In this document: in pieces, positions 1 to 6,287 of the stretch
How positions within the stretch are numbered: position 1 is the stretch's first letter
Layout of the letters: every line of letters starts with the position of its first letter
Assembly (NCBI GenBank): GCA_027067965.1
Contig: JAMOUV010000003.1
Span: 1-38,370, forward strand
DNA from: Flavobacteriales bacterium
GTDB lineage: Bacteria > Bacteroidota > Bacteroidia > Flavobacteriales > Flavobacteriaceae
Direction: 5' to 3'
Length of the DNA stretch: 38,370 nucleotides
The notes under the pieces: generated by a model
Told to the model about the DNA's origin: nothing
What the model saw: only the letters and a program-made list of their open reading frames with translations
Databases searched by the model: none
Program-made: the position numbers and the translations under genes

Positions 1-29
1 TCCCGAAGATGAAATCTCCGGGAGGACGG

Positions 30-77
30 TGGAGCCGATCCCTACAGTCGTAGGGACGACCACTTGAATGCCATTCA
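30..77 (-). pseudogene. tRNA-Ala remnant interrupted by a palindrome
   Basis: Compared with the intact tRNA-Ala at 118-191, this stretch keeps the 3' acceptor strand and most of the anticodon arm with the GGC anticodon. The T-arm is replaced by an 18-bp palindrome at 39-56 (arms TCCCTAC and GTAGGGA), and the D-arm and 5' acceptor strand are missing. It cannot fold as a tRNA. The same kind of damage is seen in the tRNA-Met copies at the other end of the window. Confidence 0.8.
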
Positions 78-80
78 CAA

Positions 81-111
81 TAAAAAAATCCCGAAGATGA
101 AATCTCCGGGA
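81..111 (-). terminator. terminator of tRNA-Ala
   Basis: Read on the minus strand, an imperfect hairpin (stem around CCCGgAGAT and ATCTtCGGG) is followed by seven T residues. It lies directly 3' of tRNA-Ala. The hairpin sequence recurs at 1-23 beyond the broken copy. Confidence 0.7.
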
Positions 112-117
112 GGACGG

Positions 118-191
118 TGGAGCCGATGGGAGTCGAACCCACGACCTCTTGAATGCCATTCAAGCGCTCTAGCCAGCTGAGCTACGGCCCC
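118..191 (-). tRNA. tRNA-Ala(GGC)
   Basis: This 74-nt cloverleaf has acceptor strands GGGGCCG and CGGCTCC, including the G3:U70 pair that marks alanine tRNAs. The anticodon loop is ATGGCAT (anticodon GGC) and the T-loop is of the normal TTCGACT type. The discriminator base is A73 and CCA is not fully encoded. The 5' 18 nt are part of the attachment core, so the element sits immediately upstream of the gene and has replaced its native promoter. Confidence 0.95.
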
Positions 192-192
192 A
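174..192. other. attL core
   Basis: This 19-bp sequence is identical to 20533-20551. It covers tRNA-Ala nucleotides 1-18 (acceptor 5' strand and part of the D-arm) plus one upstream base. Having the crossover in the 5' part of a tRNA gene is unusual, because most tRNA-targeting integrases use the 3' half. Confidence 0.88.
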
Positions 193-197
193 AAATT

Positions 198-207
198 GCA
201 AGTTTCT
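198..207 (+). repeat. 10-bp motif shared with the long intergenic region
   Basis: GCAAGTTTCT occurs here, 6 bp inside the left end, and twice more at 18621-18630 and 18640-18649. It may be a binding site for an element-encoded protein, but three copies of a 10-mer in AT-rich DNA is modest evidence. Confidence 0.35.
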
Positions 208-269
208 AAAACGCTGTTTGTCAGCCGTTTAGATTTGTTTCAAAAATCGTTTTTAGGCGTTTTTATGCC

Positions 270-292
270 TTTATATACTCGTTTATATACTC
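270..292. promoter_or_regulatory. left arm-type integrase sites (candidate)
   Basis: Two direct copies of TTTATATACTC lie at 270-280 and 282-292, with a 12-bp period. A matching pair lies at 20427-20449 in the integrase gene. Each pair is about 80-105 bp from its own core repeat, a symmetric arrangement typical of arm-type sites bound by the N-terminal domain of tyrosine integrases. Confidence 0.65.
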
Positions 293-304
293 ATTTTTGA
301 TACG

Positions 305-339
305 CAAATATACAATTTTGTTTCATAAAACGAAACAAA
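305..339 (-). promoter_or_regulatory. element promoter with operator, facing tRNA-Ala / attP
   Basis: On the minus strand a -7 box TATATTTG (305-312) and a TTTG -33 box (336-339) are separated by 23 nt. An inverted repeat with perfect 8-bp arms, TTTGTTTC (317-324) and GAAACAAA (332-339), fills the spacer. The same promoter-operator block recurs at 1062-1097. In the integrated state it reads into tRNA-Ala. In the circular form it would read through attP into the integrase gene. Confidence 0.65.
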
Positions 340-843
340 TTATTTACTCCCTTTATAATTTTGAAGTCCTTGCCCCAGAGCATAGGGAATTAGTTCCGAA
401 AAAGGATTGTTGTTATGATAAATTAAAGAAATATAGTAGATTCCTATAGATTCATTTTCAAAAATGACATCTAATTTTGTAAATCTGTTTTTGTTGTCAT
501 ATTTTTTTTTCCAAATATTAAATAATTTTTTTCTGGCATGATGTTTCCCGTCGCTTTGGTCTGTTATAAATAAAAGGATGTTTTCTTTATTCTGAAAAAA
601 GTGTAGAATAAATGCCACGATGGTTTCTTTTACCTTCGGGTCATGAAAATGGCTTATTTTATCCGGTAAAAAAGAAATTTCGTATAAATTCAACCCAAAA
701 GGATACCCCTCAAATTCCGGAGATTTAATAAGACTTATGGTATATTTTATTCCTTGATCGGTAATGAAATAGTATAATGGGACATCGTCCCTTTCCTCAA
801 TATAAACATTATAAGGGGCTTGTAAATTTAATACCCTTGGCAT
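340..843 (-). CDS. DUF6169-like protein
   Basis: This 167-aa soluble protein resembles the Bacteroidota family DUF6169 by its central pattern: YPFGLNLYEISF, then an acidic segment and an FF-x(8)-FITDQSDG-like stretch, followed by an R-x3-LF-x2-W motif. The family has no established biochemical role that I know of. The start lies inside the preceding gene (35-bp overlap), which suggests translational coupling, and the pair is driven by the operator-bearing promoter at 1062-1096. A gene expressed from a repressor-type promoter beside the att site could be an accessory or host-interaction gene. Function is unknown and the family call rests on pattern recall. Confidence 0.6.
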   Translation of the reverse strand: MPRVLNLQAPYNVYIEERDDVPLYYFITDQGIKYTISLIKSPEFEGYPFGLNLYEISFLPDKISHFHDPKVKETIVAFILHFFQNKENILLFITDQSDGKHHARKKLFNIWKKKYDNKNRFTKLDVIFENESIGIYYISLIYHNNNPFSELIPYALGQGLQNYKGSK

Positions 844-1012
844 TTAATTCGCTTAATTTTTTCTCATTTCGGAAATATCCTTTTATCAATTGATGATTTT
901 CAATCAATTTCTTTGCTACAATAACAAAATGAGAATTTTCATTTACATTTTTTTTCGTGTATATTGTTTTGCCGTTTTTATAAATGGTTATATGAAATTT
1001 TTCAGACGACAT
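809..1012 (-). CDS. small protein preceding the DUF6169-like gene
   Basis: I place the start at the internal ATG at 1012 (67 aa, beginning MSSEKFHITIYKNGK). The longer reading frame to 1072 would begin upstream of the expected transcription start (about 1055, below the -7 box at 1062-1069). The protein is basic, predicted alpha/beta, with no membrane segment. It overlaps the DUF6169-like gene by 35 bp, so the two form a tight pair that could be a toxin-antitoxin-like or effector-immunity pair. No family is recognised. Confidence 0.55.
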   Translation of the reverse strand: MSSEKFHITIYKNGKTIYTKKNVNENSHFVIVAKKLIENHQLIKGYFRNEKKLSELNAKGIKFTSPL

Positions 1013-1061
1013 TTGCTTGGTTTTATAATGGATTATACAATAAATGTACCTTTTTTCAATG

Positions 1062-1097
1062 CAAATATACAATTTTGTTTCGTTTTGCGAAACAAAA
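1062..1097 (-). promoter_or_regulatory. promoter and operator of the DUF6169-like pair
   Basis: The -7 box TATATTTG (1062-1069) and -33 TTTG (1093-1096) on the minus strand are separated by 23 nt. A 10-bp-arm inverted repeat (TTTTGTTTCG at 1073-1082, CGAAACAAAA at 1088-1097) covers the spacer. The promoter-proximal part matches the block at 305-324 base for base, so both promoters should respond to the same repressor, most simply the 147-aa protein encoded next door. Confidence 0.65.
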
Positions 1098-1136
1098 AAA
1101 ATATTCTAATTTCCAATTTTACACATTCGAAGTAAT

Positions 1137-1580
1137 TCAAGACACACTCCTTTTCCGTTTCTCGCATTCTTCAAGGAGTGATTCCAATTGGCGTATGCGT
1201 TCATTAAGTTGTTTGATTTTTTCATTCCGGGAAAGCATCACTTCACTTTGAACATTAATGAGTTGTTGGCTTTTTTCTTTTACATCTTCGAGCAGTTCAA
1301 TATGTTTTTTTAAGGATTCTATTTCTTGCTTCAATTTTTCTATTTCTTCCGTTCCCCCACCCCCTTGTTTGAGCATCTCGCCTTCGCCCGTAAGCAACCA
1401 AAGGGGATTTATTTCGGGAAAATTGGTCAATATTTTTGCCACAGCATCGGAATTTAAAGGCGTTTTTTTAGCTGAACCTTTGAAATTTCCATAGGTCATA
1501 CCAATTATTTTAAAAAATTTTTCTTTGCTAAATCCTTTGTATTCAGCAATTTGCAACACTCTTTCTTTAATTGTTTTCAT
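1137..1580 (-). CDS. helix-turn-helix phage-type repressor with coiled-coil tail
   Basis: The protein has 147 aa. Residues 1-68 form a helix-turn-helix domain of the type common in Bacteroidota phage regulators, ending in the typical NPLWLLTGEGEML motif. Residues 75-140 are a long heptad-rich coiled coil, probably for oligomerisation. There is no S24/LexA-type autoprotease domain, so RecA-stimulated self-cleavage is unlikely. It is divergent from the early operon, with two repeat elements in the 77-bp gap. It most likely maintains the integrated state by acting on the GTTTC/GAAAC inverted repeats. Confidence 0.75.
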   Translation of the reverse strand: MKTIKERVLQIAEYKGFSKEKFFKIIGMTYGNFKGSAKKTPLNSDAVAKILTNFPEINPLWLLTGEGEMLKQGGGGTEEIEKLKQEIESLKKHIELLEDVKEKSQQLINVQSEVMLSRNEKIKQLNERIRQLESLLEECEKRKRSVS

Positions 1581-1595
1581 TTTGTAGAAAATTTA

Positions 1596-1640
1596 TTTGC
1601 TTTTTAGTAAAAATATTTACTATCTTTGTTTCGTGAAACA
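1596..1640 (+). promoter_or_regulatory. early-operon promoter with overlapping palindromes
   Basis: The -33 TTTG (1596-1599), a 21-nt spacer and the -7 TATCTTTG (1621-1628) drive the rightward operon. A 16-bp inverted repeat (AGTAAA at 1606-1611, TTTACT at 1616-1621) lies in the spacer. The palindrome TGTTTCGTGAAACA (1627-1640) covers the start region. The half-sites GTTTC/GAAAC match those of the other two operators, but here they are 2 bp apart instead of 7, so it is uncertain whether the same protein binds all three. Confidence 0.6.
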
Positions 1641-1657
1641 CACAACAATATACCAAA

Positions 1658-1888
1658 ATGAAACACAATAAACAAAAACTAAACTTCACCGACGAAGAAC
1701 GCCAAATGTTACGGCCTTTCAACAGGATATTAGCAAAAAAATATGAAGTTACGCCCCATTACATCCGGGTAGTGCTTAATAATCGCATTAAGGGGAGTCG
1801 TAGTCTTATTGTACACTTCATTCAACAAGATGCCAAAGAAATTATTCAATTCATGAAACAATTGTTAAAACAAGAACAAGCATCATGA
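1658..1888 (+). CDS. small DNA-binding regulator (first early gene)
   Basis: This 76-aa basic protein contains a helix-turn-helix-like core (RILAKKYEVTPHYIRVVLNNRIKG). It is the first gene behind the operator-bearing early promoter, where a Cro-like antagonist or replication accessory protein would be expected. Its stop overlaps the start of the DnaC-like gene (ATGA). No named family can be assigned with confidence. Confidence 0.6.
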   Translation: MKHNKQKLNFTDEERQMLRPFNRILAKKYEVTPHYIRVVLNNRIKGSRSLIVHFIQQDAKEIIQFMKQLLKQEQAS

Positions 1889-2640
1889 CCAAACAACCCG
1901 AAACATTAAGCAAGTCGTATTATTTGTTTTTGAAAAGTCGCAATCCGGCTAATCTAAAACCGGAACATAAAGAATATATCCGCCGATATGAAGAAACCAA
2001 TGCCCCTAAAATCGACTGGAATTATTGGAACAAAGTGTTTGAAAAATCAGGCGCGGAAAAAAAACGTCCCGAAAAAAAAATAACTAAAAAAATATTTATG
2101 GCCGTTGGCAAACAAGTGGCAAATAACTCTTTGGGATACGTCATCGACGAACAAAACAAACATGCCGTGTTATTTGTTTATCAATGGCTTGCCAAAAATG
2201 ATTTGCCACCCGTAACGCTCAATAAACCGGGGCATCATAAAGGCATTCTTTTGGCCGGCAATGTAGGAAGCGGAAAAACCACATTGATAGATATAATACG
2301 ACGTTTCAGACCGGCACGCAAAAGCCGAGCGGCCCAAGTTGTGGAAATGATCGAAGAGGCCAAAGCCACACCGGAATTGTTGAAAAAATTCGATTTGTTT
2401 TTGGACGAATTGGGAACCGAAAAGAAAAGTTACGGTGCCGAGTTGATGCCGGCATTTCTCGAAATGCGTTACGAGCAGTTCAAATCCAAAGGACTGCTTA
2501 CGCATATTACCACTAACATGAGTATGGAAGAAATAGCCGAACGATACGGGCCGCGCATAGAAAGCCGGCTTTGGGAAATGTGTAATATCATTTATTTGGG
2601 GGCCGAAGAAGGCAGTCGCGATTTTCGTAAACTTTTGTAA
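1885..2640 (+). CDS. DnaC/IstB-like AAA+ ATPase (helicase loader)
   Basis: The protein has 251 aa. The Walker A motif GNVGSGKTT is at about residues 125-133, Walker B LFLDELG at about 171-177, and a sensor-like TTNMS follows near residue 213. An arginine-rich segment (RYGPRIESRLWEM) near the C-terminus fits the DnaC/IstB arginine-finger region. Such proteins load the replicative helicase at phage origins. The element encodes no recognisable DnaB helicase, so it presumably recruits the host one. It is coupled to the upstream gene by a 4-bp overlap and works with the winged-helix protein at 4865-5578. Confidence 0.8.
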   Translation: MTKQPETLSKSYYLFLKSRNPANLKPEHKEYIRRYEETNAPKIDWNYWNKVFEKSGAEKKRPEKKITKKIFMAVGKQVANNSLGYVIDEQNKHAVLFVYQWLAKNDLPPVTLNKPGHHKGILLAGNVGSGKTTLIDIIRRFRPARKSRAAQVVEMIEEAKATPELLKKFDLFLDELGTEKKSYGAELMPAFLEMRYEQFKSKGLLTHITTNMSMEEIAERYGPRIESRLWEMCNIIYLGAEEGSRDFRKLL

Positions 2641-2657
2641 AACAACGTTTTCAAACA

Positions 2658-2852
2658 ATGACCAATAAGGAAAAAGCCATGCAATTGCTTCTGGAACTTT
2701 CCCCGCGGGAAAGAAAAGAAGTCATGGACTTTTTCCTAAACAAAACCCGGAAACAACCCGCGAAGAAACGGCTCAAGAAGAACGATCCTATGCTAAGCGT
2801 GGATTATCATTATGAAATTATCAAAAAAAGACTAAAAACCATATTGTCATGA
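2658..2852 (+). CDS. small basic protein of the early operon
   Basis: This 64-aa, lysine/arginine-rich helical protein starts with an ELSPRERKEVMDFF segment. It lies 17 bp after the helicase loader and overlaps the next gene by ATGA. No family is recognised. Position and charge suggest a nucleic-acid-associated accessory factor, but that is inference. Confidence 0.6.
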   Translation: MTNKEKAMQLLLELSPRERKEVMDFFLNKTRKQPAKKRLKKNDPMLSVDYHYEIIKKRLKTILS

Positions 2853-3121
2853 GTTATTATAACACTACCAACCTTAAAGGACAAGATTTATTTGAAGCAA
2901 TTATGCAGGCCAACTCTCAAGAAGAGTTTGTGTTGAACTTGTTAAGAAAAAACAAGCGTATGACCGCGTCGGAAATTTACCGGCACTATCCCAAACCCGC
3001 ACCCATCACAAGCATACGCAGGGCACTAACCGACCTAAAAAAACGCGGATTGGTGCGCAAAACAAACATGAAAAAACGCGGAATTTATGGAAAACCGGAA
3101 CATTTTTATGAATATGTTTAA
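2849..3121 (+). CDS. winged-helix DNA-binding protein
   Basis: In this 90-aa protein, residues 28-80 look like a winged helix: KRMTASEIYRHYPKPAPITS, then SIRRALTDLKKRGLV, then a basic wing ending in GKPEHFYEYV. This is the pattern of MarR/ArsR-type small transcription factors. It may regulate the early-to-late switch or the replication genes. It has a 4-bp overlap with the upstream gene. Confidence 0.7.
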   Translation: MSYYNTTNLKGQDLFEAIMQANSQEEFVLNLLRKNKRMTASEIYRHYPKPAPITSIRRALTDLKKRGLVRKTNMKKRGIYGKPEHFYEYV

Positions 3122-3139
3122 AAAAACAGCCGAAAAATT

Positions 3140-3379
3140 ATGGAATTAATAATTAACCAAAAAGAACAAAACAAAGTAGCTCAAACGGGAAAACTGTCCG
3201 TTGAATACATTACCGTACATACCGACGAAGGAACTTACAGATTTAAGGTATATGCGGATCGTAAACAAATGGAATGCATAAAAAATCCACAGGGGCTCTC
3301 GCCTACAATGTGGAAATATGACAAAGTGTTTTCGGCTATTAACCGGATAATAGAATGGTATAAAAATCATGCGTCATGA
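3140..3379 (+). CDS. hypothetical early protein
   Basis: This 79-aa soluble protein has alternating beta-strand-like segments (LSVEYITVHTDEGTYRFKVY) and a C-terminal helix. There is no signal peptide or membrane segment. It is coupled to the next gene by a 4-bp overlap. Function unknown. Confidence 0.6.
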   Translation: MELIINQKEQNKVAQTGKLSVEYITVHTDEGTYRFKVYADRKQMECIKNPQGLSPTMWKYDKVFSAINRIIEWYKNHAS

Positions 3380-3567
3380 AAATAATACTTATAGCAATTA
3401 TTGTGCTGCTGGTAATGTTGTTATTATATGCCATAGCAGCATGGCAATTAAAGGACGATCGCATAGCCGTGATCGAAAAAGAACTGAAATTTTATAAACA
3501 TGAACTTTCACGTTGGAAGAAAAAGTATAACCAACTGGTCCATAAAACACTCAAAAACAATGGATAA
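3376..3567 (+). CDS. small single-pass membrane protein
   Basis: This 63-aa protein has an N-terminal hydrophobic helix (residues 3-20) followed by a charged coiled-coil-like tail. It overlaps the following gene by 8 bp. Small membrane proteins are frequent in this operon (also at 3944, 4117 and perhaps 4482). Function unknown. Confidence 0.6.
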   Translation: MKIILIAIIVLLVMLLLYAIAAWQLKDDRIAVIEKELKFYKHELSRWKKKYNQLVHKTLKNNG

Positions 3568-3778
3568 AAAACAATTGCAACGCACTGTTGAAGTGCTGGA
3601 AGAAAATTTGCGCAACCACGAAAAACAAGCGCGCTTATTACGCAAGGCCATAGATTCATACCAAAAAATGTGCACCCACAAATGGGAGGATGGCTCCGAG
3701 GCGTGGGTGGAACAAACGGGAATGAATTATCATATAAGAACATGCGTCATTTGTGGAAAAACAGAGGATTTGAGATGA
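3560..3778 (+). CDS. small zinc-ribbon-like protein
   Basis: The start is chosen at the ATG at 3560 (72 aa, MDKKQLQRTVEVLEEN), which overlaps the previous stop. The N-terminal half is coiled coil. The C-terminal half carries a CTH and a CVICGK motif, a possible Cys/His metal site. The longer frame from 3500 would run further into the preceding gene and is unlikely. Function unknown. Confidence 0.6.
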   Translation: MDKKQLQRTVEVLEENLRNHEKQARLLRKAIDSYQKMCTHKWEDGSEAWVEQTGMNYHIRTCVICGKTEDLR

Positions 3779-3942
3779 AAGACTTTTATCAAATGAATGA
3801 ACGCTTTGAAATATGGTATCAGCCCCAAATCGGCTTTATGATAAGCTGGGGGAAAGATTTTCGCAAACGCCCTTATGTGGCGTTGGAATTGCCCTTTTTC
3901 ACCATTCAAATTTTTTTTGAAAAACAATTAAAACACAAATAA
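3775..3942 (+). CDS. hypothetical 55-aa early protein
   Basis: It starts at the ATG at 3775, which overlaps the upstream stop (ATGA). The protein is rich in aromatic residues and possibly beta-rich. The longer frame from 3670 is a shadow of the preceding gene. No homologue is recognised. Confidence 0.5.
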   Translation: MKDFYQMNERFEIWYQPQIGFMISWGKDFRKRPYVALELPFFTIQIFFEKQLKHK

Positions 3943-3943
3943 A

Positions 3944-4120
3944 ATGAAAGCAACAAAATTTTTACTCGGATTTGTCCTCACCCTTGCAGTTTTAGTGGCA
4001 TGGACTCATTATGAATTAGAAGGTTATTGGATTATACCGGCCGGTTTTTTATTGGCTATTGGCTGGTATTTAATGGCCTTTAATTTCGGCGCTGTTATTA
4101 ATCTTTTTAAGAAAAAATGA
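3944..4120 (+). CDS. 58-aa two-helix membrane protein
   Basis: Translation from the ATG at 3944 gives MKATKFLLGFVLTLAVLVAW, then a short loop (THYELEGYW), then a second hydrophobic segment ending in FKKK. There are two predicted membrane helices. It begins 1 bp after the previous stop and overlaps the next gene by ATGA, which supports it as a real gene despite its size. A holin-like or virion-membrane role is possible but not shown. Confidence 0.6.
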   Translation: MKATKFLLGFVLTLAVLVAWTHYELEGYWIIPAGFLLAIGWYLMAFNFGAVINLFKKK

Positions 4121-4485
4121 TAAGAGAAATTCTGTTTATACTTTCCCTTGTCTTGGCTTACGGTTTTTTGGAAGTTCGTCATGACGAAGCCGTAAGCCGG
4201 GACAGTTGCGGCGGGTTTTGGAACCGTCAATGGCACCGGTGGGATGCTGTGTTTCATGTAGTAGTAGCATTGATTGTGTGGAGTGTGTCGGATATATGGC
4301 ACGGGCTTTTGGTTTTGGCTACGAGAGCCGTGTTTTTCGACACTTTGTTTTCTCTCCGTTGGAAAGGCAATGCGTTTTATGTAGGAGAAAACGAACCAAC
4401 ATGGAAGAGAAAATACATACGTATTTATCGGATTATATCAATAGTATTCTACATCTTTTTGACATATAAAATAATTAAAACATGA
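4117..4485 (+). CDS. multi-pass membrane protein
   Basis: This 122-aa protein has hydrophobic segments at residues 3-18, about 43-70 and 100-118, so three or four membrane helices. It has conserved-looking Trp/His residues (WNRQWHRWDAVFHV). It is coupled by 4-bp overlaps on both sides. Function unknown. Confidence 0.6.
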   Translation: MIREILFILSLVLAYGFLEVRHDEAVSRDSCGGFWNRQWHRWDAVFHVVVALIVWSVSDIWHGLLVLATRAVFFDTLFSLRWKGNAFYVGENEPTWKRKYIRIYRIISIVFYIFLTYKIIKT

Positions 4486-4868
4486 AACAATTTTTAAAAA
4501 TCATTTTGTTTAGCGTATGGCAACGCTCCCGTAAATATGCAAATATCATCCGGGAACGCGGCCCGGAAAAATACGCCGAATATACCGAAGATTTCATTTT
4601 TGACAGCGTATTGAAAAGTTATCAAACCACTTTTCGGTTACTCAAACGTCGTCCACATAAATGGTGGCGTTTGTGGTTGGTGCCGAAAATATATTTCGAC
4701 AGCCAAATAGAACCGCTCATCGCCAAATTTCCCATATACCGCACCGAATTTCAAAAAATGGGGCGTAATGATCGGATTTTGGTAAAGACAAAAAAAGGCG
4801 AACAAAAAATCATTAAGAAAAAACAATTCAATCCTGAAACTTATACCTATATACGAAAAGCATCATGA
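4482..4868 (+). CDS. basic hypothetical protein with hydrophobic N-terminus
   Basis: This 128-aa, strongly basic protein has an aromatic/Arg-rich segment (RRPHKWWRLWLVPKIYF) at about residues 62-78. The first 15 residues are hydrophobic. It overlaps the replisome-organiser gene by 4 bp. No family is recognised. Confidence 0.55.
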   Translation: MKQFLKIILFSVWQRSRKYANIIRERGPEKYAEYTEDFIFDSVLKSYQTTFRLLKRRPHKWWRLWLVPKIYFDSQIEPLIAKFPIYRTEFQKMGRNDRILVKTKKGEQKIIKKKQFNPETYTYIRKAS

Positions 4869-5578
4869 GAATTTGTAAGGCATGGGCCGGAGACAGCATC
4901 CCGGTGAATAGAGTATTTATGCGTTATTTCGGCTACAAAGCGGCCGTGGTTATGGCCGTACTAATAGATGAGATGCAACGCACCAACGGAAAAGAGTTTA
5001 CTCTCTCGCACGAAAAAATAAGGGAAATGACGGGAATAAGTTACTACTTGCAAGTGAAAATATTAAATTTTTTCGTGCAACAAAAGTTTATAAAAGTTGA
5101 TAAACGTGGTGTGCCGTTTCGTAAGTATTACATTATCAATGAGAAACGGCTCGTAAATTGGCTAGCCGAACACGGGGCAAAAATGGAAGAAGAAGCCCGG
5201 AAACCCGCCGTTAAAACGGCCACGGAGCGCGAAGCCGAAATGCGCGCCGAAATGGACCCGGCCACTTTGGTATTTTATGATCGAATCCGGGACAAATGGC
5301 AAAAATGGAACGAATACAAGCGGAAAGAACATAAATTCCGCTACAAATCGGCCATTAGCGAAAAAACCGCCATTCAATCTTTGCTGAAATTGTCCGGCGC
5401 CGACCCGGTGAAGGCCGGAAAAATCATTGAACGCTCTATTGAGCGGGGGTGGAAGGGACTCTTTCCTTTACCCGAAAATTCGGAACAAAAATCCAAAAAC
5501 AAAACACGTCATTGGGACGCCAGAAAAAATTTCAAAATGCCTCCCATGCCTATTCAGACTAAATTTATGCAATGGTAA
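4865..5578 (+). CDS. winged-helix replisome organiser / primosome protein
   Basis: The protein has 237 aa. Residues 10-95 resemble the winged-helix N-domain of phage replication initiators (DnaD/replisome-organiser type), with VNRVFMRYFGYKAAVVMAVL followed by a recognition-helix region and a basic wing. The C-terminal segment (about residues 155-205, WNEYKRKEHKFRYKSAISE, then ERGWKGLF) matches the pattern of Bacteroidota phage primosomal proteins that recruit the helicase loader. Together with the DnaC-like ATPase it would start theta-type replication of the excised element. Confidence 0.7.
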   Translation: MRICKAWAGDSIPVNRVFMRYFGYKAAVVMAVLIDEMQRTNGKEFTLSHEKIREMTGISYYLQVKILNFFVQQKFIKVDKRGVPFRKYYIINEKRLVNWLAEHGAKMEEEARKPAVKTATEREAEMRAEMDPATLVFYDRIRDKWQKWNEYKRKEHKFRYKSAISEKTAIQSLLKLSGADPVKAGKIIERSIERGWKGLFPLPENSEQKSKNKTRHWDARKNFKMPPMPIQTKFMQW

Positions 5579-5949
5579 AGAAAAAAGATATTTTGTCCCT
5601 CTATCCGGGCATCAATGAACGTTTGTTGATGAGTATTGCAAACCATATCATTGCCAAACGTCGAAAAATTCCATTTGCATTGGCCCGGTGGAAAAAAAAC
5701 TTAACGAACGATGAATACGAAATTTTTCATCGTATTGTTGGAGCGCCTATCCGGGAAGGCCAAAGCGTGGATGAATTTGCGCCGACGAAAAAATACCTGT
5801 TTGAAAAATATGGGGGTAAGTATCCAAAAGAATGGATCCGTGCCGAGATAAACGAAATTTTGGCGACCACTCGTCCTTATATCGGGACAAAATGGGAAAA
5901 AACATTGTTGCCGCGGGAGTATGAAATACTAAAATTAAGATTAGAATGA
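5572..5949 (+). CDS. hypothetical protein, last gene of early operon
   Basis: This 125-aa basic, alpha-helical protein starts inside the end of the upstream gene (7-bp overlap). It has no membrane segment or recognised domain. Its C-terminus ends before the 56-bp convergent gap with the late operon. A replication accessory role is possible from position only. Confidence 0.5.
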   Translation: MVKKKDILSLYPGINERLLMSIANHIIAKRRKIPFALARWKKNLTNDEYEIFHRIVGAPIREGQSVDEFAPTKKYLFEKYGGKYPKEWIRAEINEILATTRPYIGTKWEKTLLPREYEILKLRLE

Positions 5950-6005
5950 TAATCAAACGTTATAAAAACTTAATGATAAGGATATTTGACGGAAGGCCTG
6001 TATAT

Positions 6006-6287
6006 TCATTTCCCTATCAATCCTTTTTTATCCATTTCATTCACAATATCCAAAATCCGGTCAATGCTAAATTTTTCCAACCGGTTTTCCAAATTATGGA
6101 TGGTTCGGACCGATACATTTAATTTGTCGGCCATTTGTTTTTGAGTAAGACCGTGTTTCTTGCGGATATTTTTAAAGTCGTCTTGAAGTTTAATTAATAA
6201 ATAATGTATTTGTTGTATGTCCCTTAAAAAGGTCCCCTTTTTTCCTAAAGTAATGTCCGCTACTTGATTTAAAGAATAAGTTTTCAT
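6006..6287 (-). CDS. higA: HigA-type antitoxin (XRE family)
   Basis: This 93-aa protein has a classical helix-turn-helix (residues 43-88, RKKHGLTQKQMADKLNVSVRTIHNLE). It is encoded directly after the toxin with a 4-bp overlap, the toxin-first order typical of higBA. It should bind and neutralise the toxin and repress the operon. It may stabilise the element in the host population. The family call is strong, the symbol is by analogy. Confidence 0.75.
   Translation of the reverse strand: MKTYSLNQVADITLGKKGTFLRDIQQIHYLLIKLQDDFKNIRKKHGLTQKQMADKLNVSVRTIHNLENRLEKFSIDRILDIVNEMDKKGLIGK

Larger units (their letters stand above)
1..127. repeat. 39-bp direct repeat flanking a broken tRNA-Ala copy
   Basis: Positions 1-39 and 89-127 are identical. 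Each copy contains the tRNA-Ala terminator hairpin followed by the 3' acceptor end of tRNA-Ala. The period is 88 bp, so the module of tRNA 3' end plus terminator was duplicated next to the intact tRNA gene. The outer copy runs off the window edge. Confidence 0.85.

Noticed and set aside
809-1072. Longer 87-aa version of the small protein before the DUF6169-like gene
   Set aside because: Its start would lie upstream of the predicted transcription start and inside the promoter. The ATG at 1012 is more plausible.
2170-2658. 162-aa minus-strand open frame
   Set aside because: It is a shadow of the DnaC-like gene, whose Walker motifs are clear on the plus strand.
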